A stretch of DNA of 26,850 nucleotides, taken from assembly GCA_038532435.1 (NCBI GenBank), contig JBCBAP010000049.1:1-26850 (forward strand). The letters are read 5' to 3'. The DNA is from JBCBAP01 sp038532435. Its GTDB lineage: Bacteria; Pseudomonadota; Alphaproteobacteria; Rhodobacterales; Rhodobacteraceae. The first letter of the stretch is position 1, and every line of letters begins with the position of its first letter. The translations under genes were made by a program, and so were the position numbers. The notes under the pieces were generated by a model, which did no database searches, was not told where the DNA came from, and was given only the letters and a program-made list of their open reading frames with translations. Positions 1-7,294 of this stretch are shown here, piece after piece.

Positions 1-234
1 GATCAGGGAGGCGACGAGCATCATGAGCCACGCGTTGACTGCCATCAGGGCAGCGGGCACGTGGATGTAGATGATCTTGACTGTCGAGCCCTGGCGAAAA
101 TCGTCGGGCGTGCCGAAAAAGCCCCAGATGAGCCCGATGGCGAGGCACAGGCCCGTCAGCAGGGCTGCGGGCGGAATGATCCGGCCCGACAGGCGGCTGA
201 AACGGGCCGGGTTGGCGAATTCCCAGATCGACAT
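1..234 (-). CDS. ccmC: CcmC, heme exporter permease (5' part only)
   Basis: This is the N-terminal 78 codons of a cytochrome c biogenesis protein; the rest lies beyond the left window edge. CcmC is an inner-membrane protein of about 240 residues that handles heme for loading onto CcmE. The visible protein starts MSIWEFANPARF, has a first hydrophobic segment at about residues 21-40, and then the stretch FRQGSTVKIIYIHVPAALMA (residues 47-66), which is very characteristic of CcmC, running into a second membrane segment. The heme-binding WWD region would lie outside the window. The start is the ATG at 234. It lies 181 bp downstream of pyrD on the same strand, so it may have its own promoter. The identification rests on remembered family sequence. 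Confidence 0.88.
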   Translation of the reverse strand, partial: MSIWEFANPARFSRLSGRIIPPAALLTGLCLAIGLIWGFFGTPDDFRQGSTVKIIYIHVPAALMAVNAWLMMLVASLI

Positions 235-371
235 GGCAGACACCTAACCCGTTGCCCCGCGGACCCGCAAGCGCGCGGAATTGCCGCTGGGCTGCTGGGG
301 CCGTCACGTTTGCGACAGATCCCGCCCGGGCGATCCTTCGATCGTGGGCGCCAGTCGCACGCAGTGCCAGA

Positions 372-400
372 AGGCGTGCGCGCGCAGGCGCGCTCCGCCT
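372..400 (-). terminator. candidate hairpin after pyrD
   Basis: About 16 bases beyond the pyrD stop on the minus strand, 372-376 pairs with 396-400 and 378-383 pairs with 388-393. This gives 11 GC-rich base pairs around a small internal loop, with a GCAG tetraloop on the plus strand. No T-run follows, so it is either a weak or Rho-assisted terminator or simply a GC-rich hairpin. The rest of the 181-bp pyrD-ccmC gap shows nothing clear. Confidence 0.3.
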
Positions 401-415
401 GACATCGGTCTTTCC

Positions 416-1480
416 TCAGACCGGGACGGAGCGGCGGATGTCGGCCCCGATCACGTCCGTGACGGACGCGACACCGTCACGGGCAAGGAGCCGGTCGAGC
501 GCGCGGGGAAGATCGTGGGCGAGCCCGATCCCCCGATAGACGAGTGCGGTGTAGAGCTGCACCGCGCTCGCCCCCGCGCGCAGCTTGGCATAGGCCTGCT
601 CCGCCGTTTCCACACCGCCGACCCCGATCAGGGCGACCCGCCCTTCCGTGACGTGGGCCAGCCTGCGCAGCACGTCCGTGGAGCGCTCGAAGAGCGGCGC
701 GCCGCTCAACCCTCCCGCCTGCGCCCGGTGCGGGCTGCGCAACCCGTCGCGAGAGAGGGTCGTGTTCGTTGCAATGATACCCGCGAGGTCATGCGCCATG
801 GCAACCTCGGCGATGTCGTCGATCTCCCCGTCGGTGAGATCCGGTGCGATTTTCACGAAGACGGGGATCGGGCGGGGCAGCGTTCCGCGCACCGCCATGA
901 CGTCGCGCAGGAGCGCTCCCAGCGCATCCTTGCCCTGCAGGTCCCGCAGCGCCTCCGTGTTGGGGGAAGAGACGTTGACCGTCGCGAAGTCGACATGGGG
1001 GCCGAGCGCTTCGAGCACCGTCGCAAAATCGCGCGCGCGGTCCGTACTGTCCTTGTTGGCGCCGAGATTGAGGCCGACGATCCCGCCGTCCGAACGGCGG
1101 GCGAGCCGGGGAAGGACCGCGTCGATGCCCTCATTGTTGAACCCGAACCGGTTGATCGCGGCGCGATCCCCGGTGAGGCGAAAGAGGCGCGGCTTCGGAT
1201 TGCCGGGTTGCGCACGGGGCGTGACGGCACCCGCCTCGATGAAGCCGAAGCCGCTGCGGCTGAGCGGTCCGATCACCTCCGCGTTCTTGTCGAAACCGGC
1301 GGCGAGGCCGATGGGATTGGGCAGGTCGAGCCCGGCGACCCTGCTGGCCAGACGGTCCGACGTGACGGGGCCCGACCCGCGCACCAGACCCATGCGCAAG
1401 GCGCGGATCGCGAGGCCATGGGCGGTTTCGGGAGAGGCGAGCCGCAACGCCCGCAGCGCGGCCGTATCGATGAGGCTCAC
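416..1480 (-). CDS. pyrD: dihydroorotate dehydrogenase (quinone), class 2
   Basis: It oxidises dihydroorotate to orotate, the fourth step of pyrimidine synthesis, and passes electrons to quinone at the inner membrane. The 354-residue length fits class 2 enzymes. An N-terminal helical region (about 1-40) resembles the membrane-docking domain. The FMN barrel follows, with PIGLAAGFDKN (56-67), the RFGFNNEG motif (111-118), the LNLGANKDS stretch (138-145), the active-site motif NVSSPNT (169-175, with the catalytic serine), and GVGGVETAEQA (286-296), which binds the FMN phosphate. The start is GTG at 1480, and its GTGA overlaps the stop of the DUF952 gene. The two are therefore probably translationally coupled, with the EamA transporter gene further upstream in the same direction. 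Confidence 0.95.
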   Translation of the reverse strand: MSLIDTAALRALRLASPETAHGLAIRALRMGLVRGSGPVTSDRLASRVAGLDLPNPIGLAAGFDKNAEVIGPLSRSGFGFIEAGAVTPRAQPGNPKPRLFRLTGDRAAINRFGFNNEGIDAVLPRLARRSDGGIVGLNLGANKDSTDRARDFATVLEALGPHVDFATVNVSSPNTEALRDLQGKDALGALLRDVMAVRGTLPRPIPVFVKIAPDLTDGEIDDIAEVAMAHDLAGIIATNTTLSRDGLRSPHRAQAGGLSGAPLFERSTDVLRRLAHVTEGRVALIGVGGVETAEQAYAKLRAGASAVQLYTALVYRGIGLAHDLPRALDRLLARDGVASVTDVIGADIRRSVPV

Positions 1481-1818
1481 GCCAAATCCTCCGGAAACAC
1501 GTGTTTCCCGTCATCTCCGAGCGGAAGCGGCCATGTCCGGAGCACCTCGGTTCTGCGCAGTCTGCGGTAGAGATGCGGAAAAAGCACGCCACCCCGGGCA
1601 GGTTCCCATCGTATCTCAGGTTCAAGTGCGTCGCTCTCCAGCTCTGCGAGAACGAGCCCCTCGATACCGGCGAAGTACTTTCCCGCCGTCTCTGCCACCT
1701 GTGCGGCGGTGGAAAAATGGATGTAGCCGTCGGCGAGGTCCACAGGCGCGCCGTCGGTCTCGCCGTCCCGGTCGAGTGCCTGCCATTCCTCACTGCGAAA
1801 GATCTTGTAAATGCGCAT
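1477..1818 (-). CDS. DUF952 family protein
   Basis: A small protein of 113 residues. It begins MRIYKIFRSEEWQAL and contains DLADGYIHFSTAAQVAETAGKYF (about 27-49), the conserved core of the DUF952 family. Histidine 34 and the later HLYR (about 92-95) are typical conserved positions. The biochemical role is not known. I recall members sitting next to pyrD in alphaproteobacteria, and here the stop codon overlaps the pyrD GTG start by four bases. The ribosome site GAGGGG lies four bases before the ATG. The EamA transporter ends 31 bp upstream on the same strand, so a three-gene transcript is possible. The family assignment is firm, but no function can be claimed from the sequence. Confidence 0.88.
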   Translation of the reverse strand: MRIYKIFRSEEWQALDRDGETDGAPVDLADGYIHFSTAAQVAETAGKYFAGIEGLVLAELESDALEPEIRWEPARGGVLFPHLYRRLRRTEVLRTWPLPLGDDGKHVFPEDLA

Positions 1819-1849
1819 GATCCCCTCTTCGCCCGGGGCAGGGGGAGCG

Positions 1850-2764
1850 TCAACCCTGCGGCGTCAGCAGCCGGCGGGCCTTGCCCCGTTCGAGGCCCAG
1901 ACGATGCTCCCGCCAGATGATGAGCAGGCCCGCAGCAACCACAAGTGACGCCCCCGCGAGGACCGTGCCGGTCGGGACCTCGTTGAACACCCAGTAGCCC
2001 ACCGCGATGGCCAGCAGCATCGAGGCATAGTCGAACGGCGCAATCACCGACGTTTCCGCGTAGCGATAGCTTGAGGTCATCAGGATCTGCCCGATTGCGC
2101 CCAGAACTCCGGCACCGATGAGCAGGGCCGCATCCTCCCAGACCGGCCAGACCCAGCCGAAGGGCAGCGTCGTCAACGAGATCACGCTGGCGGTGACGGA
2201 AAAGTAGAAGACAATGGCCGACGTCGTTTCCGTCTGCACCAGCTTGCGGACGAAGACCTGCGCGAGCGCTGCGAGAACCGCGCTCATCAGCACGAGAACC
2301 GCGCCGTAGGTTTCCGGCCCCGCACCGAAGCCGCTGAGGCGCGGGGAGAGGACGATCAGGACGCCGACCAGCCCGAGCAGCACCGCCGACATCCGGAAGA
2401 GCCGTATCACCTCCCCGAGGAACATTGCCGCGAGGATGACGGTGATGAGCGGGCGGGCGTAACCGATGGCTGTAACCTCTGGCAGGGGCAGAAGGCCCAG
2501 ACCCGCGAAGCCGAGCCCCATCGCCGAAACCCCCACAAGCCCGCGCCACAGATGGCCAAGCGGCGCCTTCGTCTCGAGCCCGTGGGGCAGGTCGCGCAAC
2601 CAGACGAGCCAGAGCAGGATCACCGGAATGGCGAAAAAGGAGCGGAAGAACACCGCCTGTCCCGTGGGGATGGTGTCCGCGGTCGCCTTGATGGCGGCGG
2701 CCATCGCGGTGAAGACGGCAACCGACAGAAGCTTGAGAGTGATGCCGTAGAGGGGGCGGGTCAT
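1850..2764 (-). CDS. DMT superfamily (EamA) transporter
   Basis: An inner-membrane protein of 304 residues with about ten hydrophobic segments arranged as two EamA repeats of five helices each. The first runs to about residue 135, and the second starts around the segment ETYGAVLVLMSAVLAALAQV. Proteins of this type export or import small metabolites by a drug/metabolite transporter mechanism; the substrate cannot be read from the sequence. The start at 2764 (MTRPLYGITLKL) is chosen over an in-frame ATG 66 bp upstream because GGAAGG lies five bases before it and because the upstream extension is charged and unlike the family. It is followed after 31 bp by the DUF952 gene. Some members of this branch are annotated as RhaT or riboflavin importers; I would not go that far. 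Confidence 0.88.
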   Translation of the reverse strand: MTRPLYGITLKLLSVAVFTAMAAAIKATADTIPTGQAVFFRSFFAIPVILLWLVWLRDLPHGLETKAPLGHLWRGLVGVSAMGLGFAGLGLLPLPEVTAIGYARPLITVILAAMFLGEVIRLFRMSAVLLGLVGVLIVLSPRLSGFGAGPETYGAVLVLMSAVLAALAQVFVRKLVQTETTSAIVFYFSVTASVISLTTLPFGWVWPVWEDAALLIGAGVLGAIGQILMTSSYRYAETSVIAPFDYASMLLAIAVGYWVFNEVPTGTVLAGASLVVAAGLLIIWREHRLGLERGKARRLLTPQG

Positions 2765-2859
2765 GGGGCCTTCCGATCTGGCCCCTAGCATTTCTGCAGT
2801 TCGCGCTTCGTGCAACCGGTGCGGGCGCATGGCTGCTGCCCGGCCTGCGCATGGTTGGA

Positions 2860-3633
2860 TCAGATGCGGGCGGAAGGCAGGATTACATCGATCTCGAAAC
2901 TGACCTCGCCGGCACCGAAATGGGCTGCACGAAACTCCGCGCTCGCGGGCGTTTCCCGGCGGGTGGTCATCGGCCCGGCGCCGCGCAGTGTGCCAAGCGT
3001 GCCTTCCATCACCAGCGCGGGGATGCCCGACAGCGAAAGCTGAATCCAGGCGATCCGGGCAAGCATCGGATCCCGCTCTGTCACCAGATAGGATGCCCGG
3101 GGCACGCGGGAGGCGAGGCCCCGGTGATCGAGCCCGGATTCGAGCGCCCGGTCGAACAGCATCACGCCCCGCCCGGTGCCAACTCCGTCGGAGACCACAC
3201 CAACCCAGCCCCGGCGGCGTACGGTCCGAAACGCGCTGGCGAGCTGCCCGCCGAAGCTCGGCTGTCGCCGGTCGAGGATGCCGAAGCGACCGCTCGTCCC
3301 CTCCACATAGGCGCCGGTGTCGATGATCTGGGCGAACAGATCCGGATCCGCGTCGCCGATCTTGGCCTTGGCAAAGTGGGCAAATACCTCGCTTTCGAGC
3401 TCCATGAACGCATCGGGATGGGCCATGCTGCGCGCCAGCCGCTCCGCCTGGCGGCTTCCGTCGCGGGCGTTGTCCTCATTGTGCAGGGCGTCGATGCGCA
3501 GGCAAAGGTACTGCGAGAACGTGTCGAGAGCCTCCAGCGGGCGGGTCGCGCCGCGCCACTGGTCGATCCGTTCGACGATGCGTTGCGCGGCAAACCAGTG
3601 CTCCCGCGCAGGAGCGTTTCGAGTATATCCCAC
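2860..3633 (-). CDS. orphan protein resembling a degenerate N6-adenine DNA methyltransferase domain
   Basis: This 257-residue protein has a helical N-terminal half. Its C-terminal half contains a glycine-rich loop, SDGVGTGRG (148-156), then ERDPMLARIAWIQLSLSGIP (186-205) and a following ALVMEGTL. This order resembles HsdM/N-6 methylases, where a DPxCGTG-like SAM loop is followed by an acidic strand, a helix with a hydrophobic IxLxLxGIP segment, and a GNTL strand. No catalytic (N/D)PP(Y/F) motif is present anywhere, and the protein ends about 45 residues after the last matching strand. It may therefore bind S-adenosylmethionine or DNA without methylating, or have another job. The start is GTG at 3633, preceded by GGGGGGAG. 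No restriction or specificity gene is nearby. The likeness is by eye only. Confidence 0.55.
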   Translation of the reverse strand: MGYTRNAPAREHWFAAQRIVERIDQWRGATRPLEALDTFSQYLCLRIDALHNEDNARDGSRQAERLARSMAHPDAFMELESEVFAHFAKAKIGDADPDLFAQIIDTGAYVEGTSGRFGILDRRQPSFGGQLASAFRTVRRRGWVGVVSDGVGTGRGVMLFDRALESGLDHRGLASRVPRASYLVTERDPMLARIAWIQLSLSGIPALVMEGTLGTLRGAGPMTTRRETPASAEFRAAHFGAGEVSFEIDVILPSARI

Positions 3634-3723
3634 GATGACTCCCCCCTGAGCCCGGTCAGACTACGGGATCAGCGGGAGTTTCGGTCCCCGGTTTCGACAA
3701 ACATGCCTAACGGGGTGAGGTGG

Positions 3724-5100
3724 TCAGCCCATGAGGCCCTCGCCCTTGGCCCAGTGCAGCGTGGCATCGAGGGCCGCCTCCATCGGGGCGAAGAGAGCGT
3801 CGAGCTCCTCGTCGGTTATCACCATGGGGGGGCAGACCGCCAGCGTGTCGCCGATGGCCCGCAGGATCACGCCGTGCTTGAGCAGTTCCATCGCGAGCCG
3901 CGGTCCGACCTTGCCCACCGGATCGAAGGACGTCGTGCCGCCCGGGGTGAGCTCAAGCCCACCCATCAGGCCAAAGCTGCGGGCCTCGCCCACCAGCGGA
4001 TGGTCCGCGTAGCGCTGTAGTCGGGCGGCGAAGCCCGGGACCAGGCCGCGCACGTGCCCGACGATGTCGCGCCGCTGGTAGATGTCGAGTGCCGCAACGC
4101 CGACCGCACAGCCGAGCGGGTGGCCGCCATAGGTGAAGCCGTGGCCAAAGACACCGATCTCTCCCGTATGGCTCTCCACCACCTCCGCCATGTCCGCATT
4201 GATCGCGACGGCGCTCAGCGGCACGTATCCGGCGGTGAGCTGTTTTGCCATTGAAATGCTTGTCGGCTGATAGCCCATGGCCTGATGGCCAAACCAAGCG
4301 CCGGTGCGCCCGAAACCACAGATCACCTCGTCGGCGATGCAGAGGATGTCGTGTTTCGCAAGCACCGGCATGATGGCCTCGAAATAGCCCTCGGACGGCA
4401 CGATGACCCCGCCCGCACCCATCACGGGTTCGGCGATGAAGGCGGCGATCGTATCTGGCCCCTCCCGCTCGATCAGCTCCTCCAGTTCCCGGGCCATGCG
4501 GGCGGAGAAGGCGGTGTGGTCCTCTCCGGGTTCGGCCCCGCGCCAGTGATGGGGGCAGGGGGCGTGGAGGATCCGGTCCACGGGCAGGTCGAAGCTCTTA
4601 TGGTTGTAGGGCAAACCGGTGAGGCTCGCGGAGACGATGGAGACGCCGTGATAGCCCTTCATCCGGCTGATGATCTTCTTTTTCTCCGGCCGGCCCATGG
4701 CGTTGTTGTAGTACCAGGCGAGCTTGATCTGGGTCTCGTTGGCCTCGGATCCGCTGGATTGATAGAACACCCGCGCCATGCCCGGGGCGAGGTCCTTGAT
4801 CCGTTCCGCCAGCTCGATGGCGGGTTCGTGGGACCGGCCGCCGAAGAGATGGTAGTAGGGCAGCTTTGCCATCTGCTCCTGTGCGGCGGAGATGAGCTCC
4901 GCATCGCCGAAACCGAGGCCGCAGCACCAAAGACCCGCCATCCCCTCGATGAAGCGGCGGCCTTGATCGTCATAGACATAGACGCCCTCGCCGCGGTCGA
5001 TCACGTGGGCACCGACCTGACGGTGGGTGACCGCGTTGGTGTAGGGATGGAGCAGCGCCTCCACATCGCGGGTCTGGGTGTTCGTGAGCTGGACGTTCAT
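3724..5100 (-). CDS. class III PLP-dependent aminotransferase (omega-amino acid:pyruvate type)
   Basis: A 458-residue cytosolic enzyme expected to move an amino group from a terminal amine (such as a diamine, beta-alanine or taurine) to pyruvate or another keto acid. Visible motifs are SSGSEANETQIKLAW (115-129, cofactor phosphate binding), KGYHG (148-152), the acidic IADEVICGFGRTG (255-267, with D257 contacting the pyridine ring), and the Schiff-base lysine K286 in SMAKQLTAGY. FTYGGHPLGCA follows. The length and motifs match the putrescine/taurine-pyruvate subgroup, but the amine donor cannot be fixed. The start is ATG at 5100 with AGGAGGAG eight bases before it. It is divergent from the nucleotidase gene and 90 bp upstream of the methylase-like gene. 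No regulator or transporter in the window suggests a substrate. Confidence 0.93.
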   Translation of the reverse strand: MNVQLTNTQTRDVEALLHPYTNAVTHRQVGAHVIDRGEGVYVYDDQGRRFIEGMAGLWCCGLGFGDAELISAAQEQMAKLPYYHLFGGRSHEPAIELAERIKDLAPGMARVFYQSSGSEANETQIKLAWYYNNAMGRPEKKKIISRMKGYHGVSIVSASLTGLPYNHKSFDLPVDRILHAPCPHHWRGAEPGEDHTAFSARMARELEELIEREGPDTIAAFIAEPVMGAGGVIVPSEGYFEAIMPVLAKHDILCIADEVICGFGRTGAWFGHQAMGYQPTSISMAKQLTAGYVPLSAVAINADMAEVVESHTGEIGVFGHGFTYGGHPLGCAVGVAALDIYQRRDIVGHVRGLVPGFAARLQRYADHPLVGEARSFGLMGGLELTPGGTTSFDPVGKVGPRLAMELLKHGVILRAIGDTLAVCPPMVITDEELDALFAPMEAALDATLHWAKGEGLMG

Positions 5101-5284
5101 GGCGGGGCTCCTCCTGATCTGGGTGCATCCTGCGCCTCTCCGTCCCGATGCGCAACTCCCGCGACCGCTGTCGCGCGGGGTCCGCCCGGCGGGCGGACAT
5201 GCCTCTGTGCGCTGATGCGCGGTTGGCGCTCCTTGCCTTTGGATGTCAGGCGTTTCGGGTGTTTGCCCTCGGTGAACCGGCGCT

Positions 5285-5317
5285 GCCTCCGGCGGGGATA
5301 TTTGGGGCCAGAAGAAG
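5285..5317 (+). repeat. dispersed Rhodobacteraceae-type intergenic motif
   Basis: The 311-bp gap between the divergent aminotransferase and nucleotidase genes (5101-5411) contains CTCCGGCGGGGATATTTGG followed by GGCCAGAAGAAG. From memory, close variants of this string recur between genes in Rhodobacter, Paracoccus and Roseobacter genomes, often just after genes. Its role is unknown to me. Only one copy is seen here. A TTGACT at 5353-5358 could be part of a promoter for the nucleotidase, but no good -10 follows. No small gene is evident in the rest of the gap. Confidence 0.5.
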
Positions 5318-5411
5318 GACGATCTGCCCTTTGGTCAAGCGCGCGATTGTCGTTGACTCTGGGCAGACCGATTGCACACTTGCTGCCGAATTCAATCTGA
5401 AAGGGTCCCCC

Positions 5412-7001
5412 ATGTCTTTACCCCGCCTTCTGTCCGCGACCACGGCGCTCTGCGTGATTGGCGCGCCGGTTCTGGCCGATTTCACCATGACGGTGGTGCA
5501 CACCAACGACGTGCACAGCCGGATCGAGCCCATCAACCGCTTCGATTCCACCTGCTCCGCCGAGGATAACGGGGAGGGCAAGTGCTTCGGCGGTGTTGCG
5601 CGGATCAAGACCAAGATCGATGAGCTGCGTGCTTCCATGGACAATGTGGTCGTCGTGGATGCGGGCGATCCGTTCCAGGGATCGCTGTTCTACACCACCT
5701 ACAAGGGCCAGGCGGCGGTCGAGTTCATGAACGCGACGGGCTACGATGTGATGGCCGTGGGCAACCACGAATTCGATGACGGGCCCGAGGCGCTGGGCGC
5801 GTTCCTCGATAAGGCGGAGTTCCCGGTGGTGTCGGGCAATATCGACGTGAGCGTCGATGGCGATCTCGCAGGCCGGGTGCTGCCCCACGTACTGCTCGAT
5901 GTGAACGGGGAGACGGTGGCGATCGTGTCCGTGCTGGCGACGGACACGGTGGAGACCTCCTCCCCCGGGCCGACCGTGGTGTTCGAGGATGAGATCACGC
6001 ATCTGCAGGGCAAGGTCGCGGCGCTCGAGGCGACCGGTGTGGACAAGATCATCGCGGTCAACCATGTCGGCACGCCGCTCGACCTCAGGATCGCCGCGGA
6101 AGTGGCGGGCATCGACGCGGTGGTCGGCGGGCATTCCCACACGCTCTTTTCCAGCTCCGACCCGGACGCGGCCTACACCTATCCCTATTGGGTGAGCGGC
6201 CCCGGCGACGCGCTGGTGCCCGTGGTTCAGGCCTACGCCTATTCGAAGTATGTGGGCGCGCTGACGCTGATCTTCGACGATGCGGGCAATGTCGTCGATG
6301 CCTACGGCGATACTCACCTGCTCGACGCCTCCGTGGCGGAGGATCCGGACATCCTTGCGCGGGTGCAGGAGCTTGGCGCGCCGCTCGACGAGATCCGCCA
6401 GCAGGTGGTGGCCGAGGCCGCGGCCCCGATCGACGGGGACCGGTCGTCCTGCCGTGCAGGCGAGTGCCAGATGGGCAACCTGGTGGCCGAGGCCATGCTC
6501 GACCGGGTCAAGAGCCAGGGTGTGACGATCGCGATCCAGAACGGTGGCGGGCTGCGCGCCTCCATCGACGCGGGGCCGATCACCATGGGTGAGGTCATGA
6601 CGGTGCTGCCGTTCCAGAACACGCTGGCGACCTTCCAGCTCACCGGCGCGGGCATCGTTGATGCGCTCGAGAACGGCGTCAGCCGGGTCGAGGATGGCGC
6701 GGGCCGCTTCCCGCAGGTCGCGGGACTGAAGTACACCTGGTCGGCACAGGCGGAGCCGGGTGCGCGGATCACGTCCGTCGAGGTGATGGCGGACGGCGCC
6801 TGGGCCCCCATCGGCATGGACACGGTCTATGGTGTGGTTTCCAACAACTACATGCGCGGGGGCGGCGACGGTTACGCCACCTTCACCGAGGGCATGAACG
6901 CTTACGATTTCGGCCCGGGGCTTGAGGTTGTGGTGGCCGATTTCCTCGCGGCGAAGGGTCCCTACAGCCCCTTCACCGACGGCCGAATCTCCCAGGAGTG
7001 A
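5412..7001 (+). CDS. periplasmic 5'-nucleotidase/2',3'-cyclic phosphodiesterase family (UshA-like)
   Basis: A 529-residue secreted metallophosphoesterase that probably removes phosphate from nucleotides in the periplasm. It has an N-terminal signal peptide (about 1-22, ending PVLA). The calcineurin-like metal-binding motifs are in order: HTNDVHSR (30-37), DAGDPFQGS (83-91), GNHEFDDG (117-124), NHVG (217-220) and GGHSHT (239-244). The C-terminal substrate-binding domain includes QNGGGLRASI (376-385), VLPFQNTL (398-405) and NNYMRGGGDGY (478-488). The length matches the UshA/NT5E family. I chose the ATG at 5412 because it gives a proper signal peptide; the open frame extends upstream into intergenic DNA that carries the dispersed motif. 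It is transcribed away from the aminotransferase and appears monocistronic. Confidence 0.92.
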   Translation: MSLPRLLSATTALCVIGAPVLADFTMTVVHTNDVHSRIEPINRFDSTCSAEDNGEGKCFGGVARIKTKIDELRASMDNVVVVDAGDPFQGSLFYTTYKGQAAVEFMNATGYDVMAVGNHEFDDGPEALGAFLDKAEFPVVSGNIDVSVDGDLAGRVLPHVLLDVNGETVAIVSVLATDTVETSSPGPTVVFEDEITHLQGKVAALEATGVDKIIAVNHVGTPLDLRIAAEVAGIDAVVGGHSHTLFSSSDPDAAYTYPYWVSGPGDALVPVVQAYAYSKYVGALTLIFDDAGNVVDAYGDTHLLDASVAEDPDILARVQELGAPLDEIRQQVVAEAAAPIDGDRSSCRAGECQMGNLVAEAMLDRVKSQGVTIAIQNGGGLRASIDAGPITMGEVMTVLPFQNTLATFQLTGAGIVDALENGVSRVEDGAGRFPQVAGLKYTWSAQAEPGARITSVEVMADGAWAPIGMDTVYGVVSNNYMRGGGDGYATFTEGMNAYDFGPGLEVVVADFLAAKGPYSPFTDGRISQE

Positions 7002-7030
7002 GGCTGAGTCGTTAAGACTATGCAGATTAA

Positions 7031-7058
7031 CCCGCCTGTCATGGCCATGGCAGGCGGG
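7031..7058 (+). terminator. hairpin after the nucleotidase gene
   Basis: CCCGCCTGTCATGG pairs with CCATGGCAGGCGGG, allowing one G-T pair, in a near-perfect inverted repeat that starts 30 bases after the stop codon. In RNA the innermost bases would open to form a loop. No clear U-run follows, so termination efficiency is uncertain. The remainder of the 293-bp gap up to 7294 shows no other structure that I can support. Confidence 0.5.
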
Positions 7059-7294
7059 CGTTGATCGCCCGGATTTCAGCACAACTTAAGACATGCAAAC
7101 GGTCCGATTCTGGGCTGTTTTCGCCGGATTTTGACCGGTTCAGCGGGCCTTTCTGCCCCAATTCCGCCCCGATCCAAGACTAGTTTTCTCCCCAAGCAGC
7201 AGGTCAGCGCGTGCTGTCGTGGGGGTCAGAGGTATGTGAAGTGTCCACATGCCGAGCGCTTTGGTTAACGCCCAAGCGGGCTGAGGGGAAAAAC

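Noticed and set aside
281..1570. A 429-codon plus-strand open frame across pyrD
   Set aside because: It is antisense to a clear class 2 dihydroorotate dehydrogenase, and its translation resembles no protein family.
1131..2852. A 573-codon minus-strand open frame overlapping the EamA, DUF952 and pyrD genes
   Set aside because: It is another frame of three well-supported genes on the same strand; it has no domain and no plausible start.
5148..5411. A possible 88-residue N-terminal extension of the nucleotidase
   Set aside because: The extension is encoded by intergenic DNA including the dispersed motif, and it would bury the signal peptide that begins at 5412.
5418..7082. A 554-codon minus-strand open frame over the nucleotidase gene
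   Set aside because: The plus-strand gene has a signal peptide and every metallophosphatase motif. The opposite frame is rich in Arg/His/Gly/Val with no domain, as expected for antisense of GC-rich codons.
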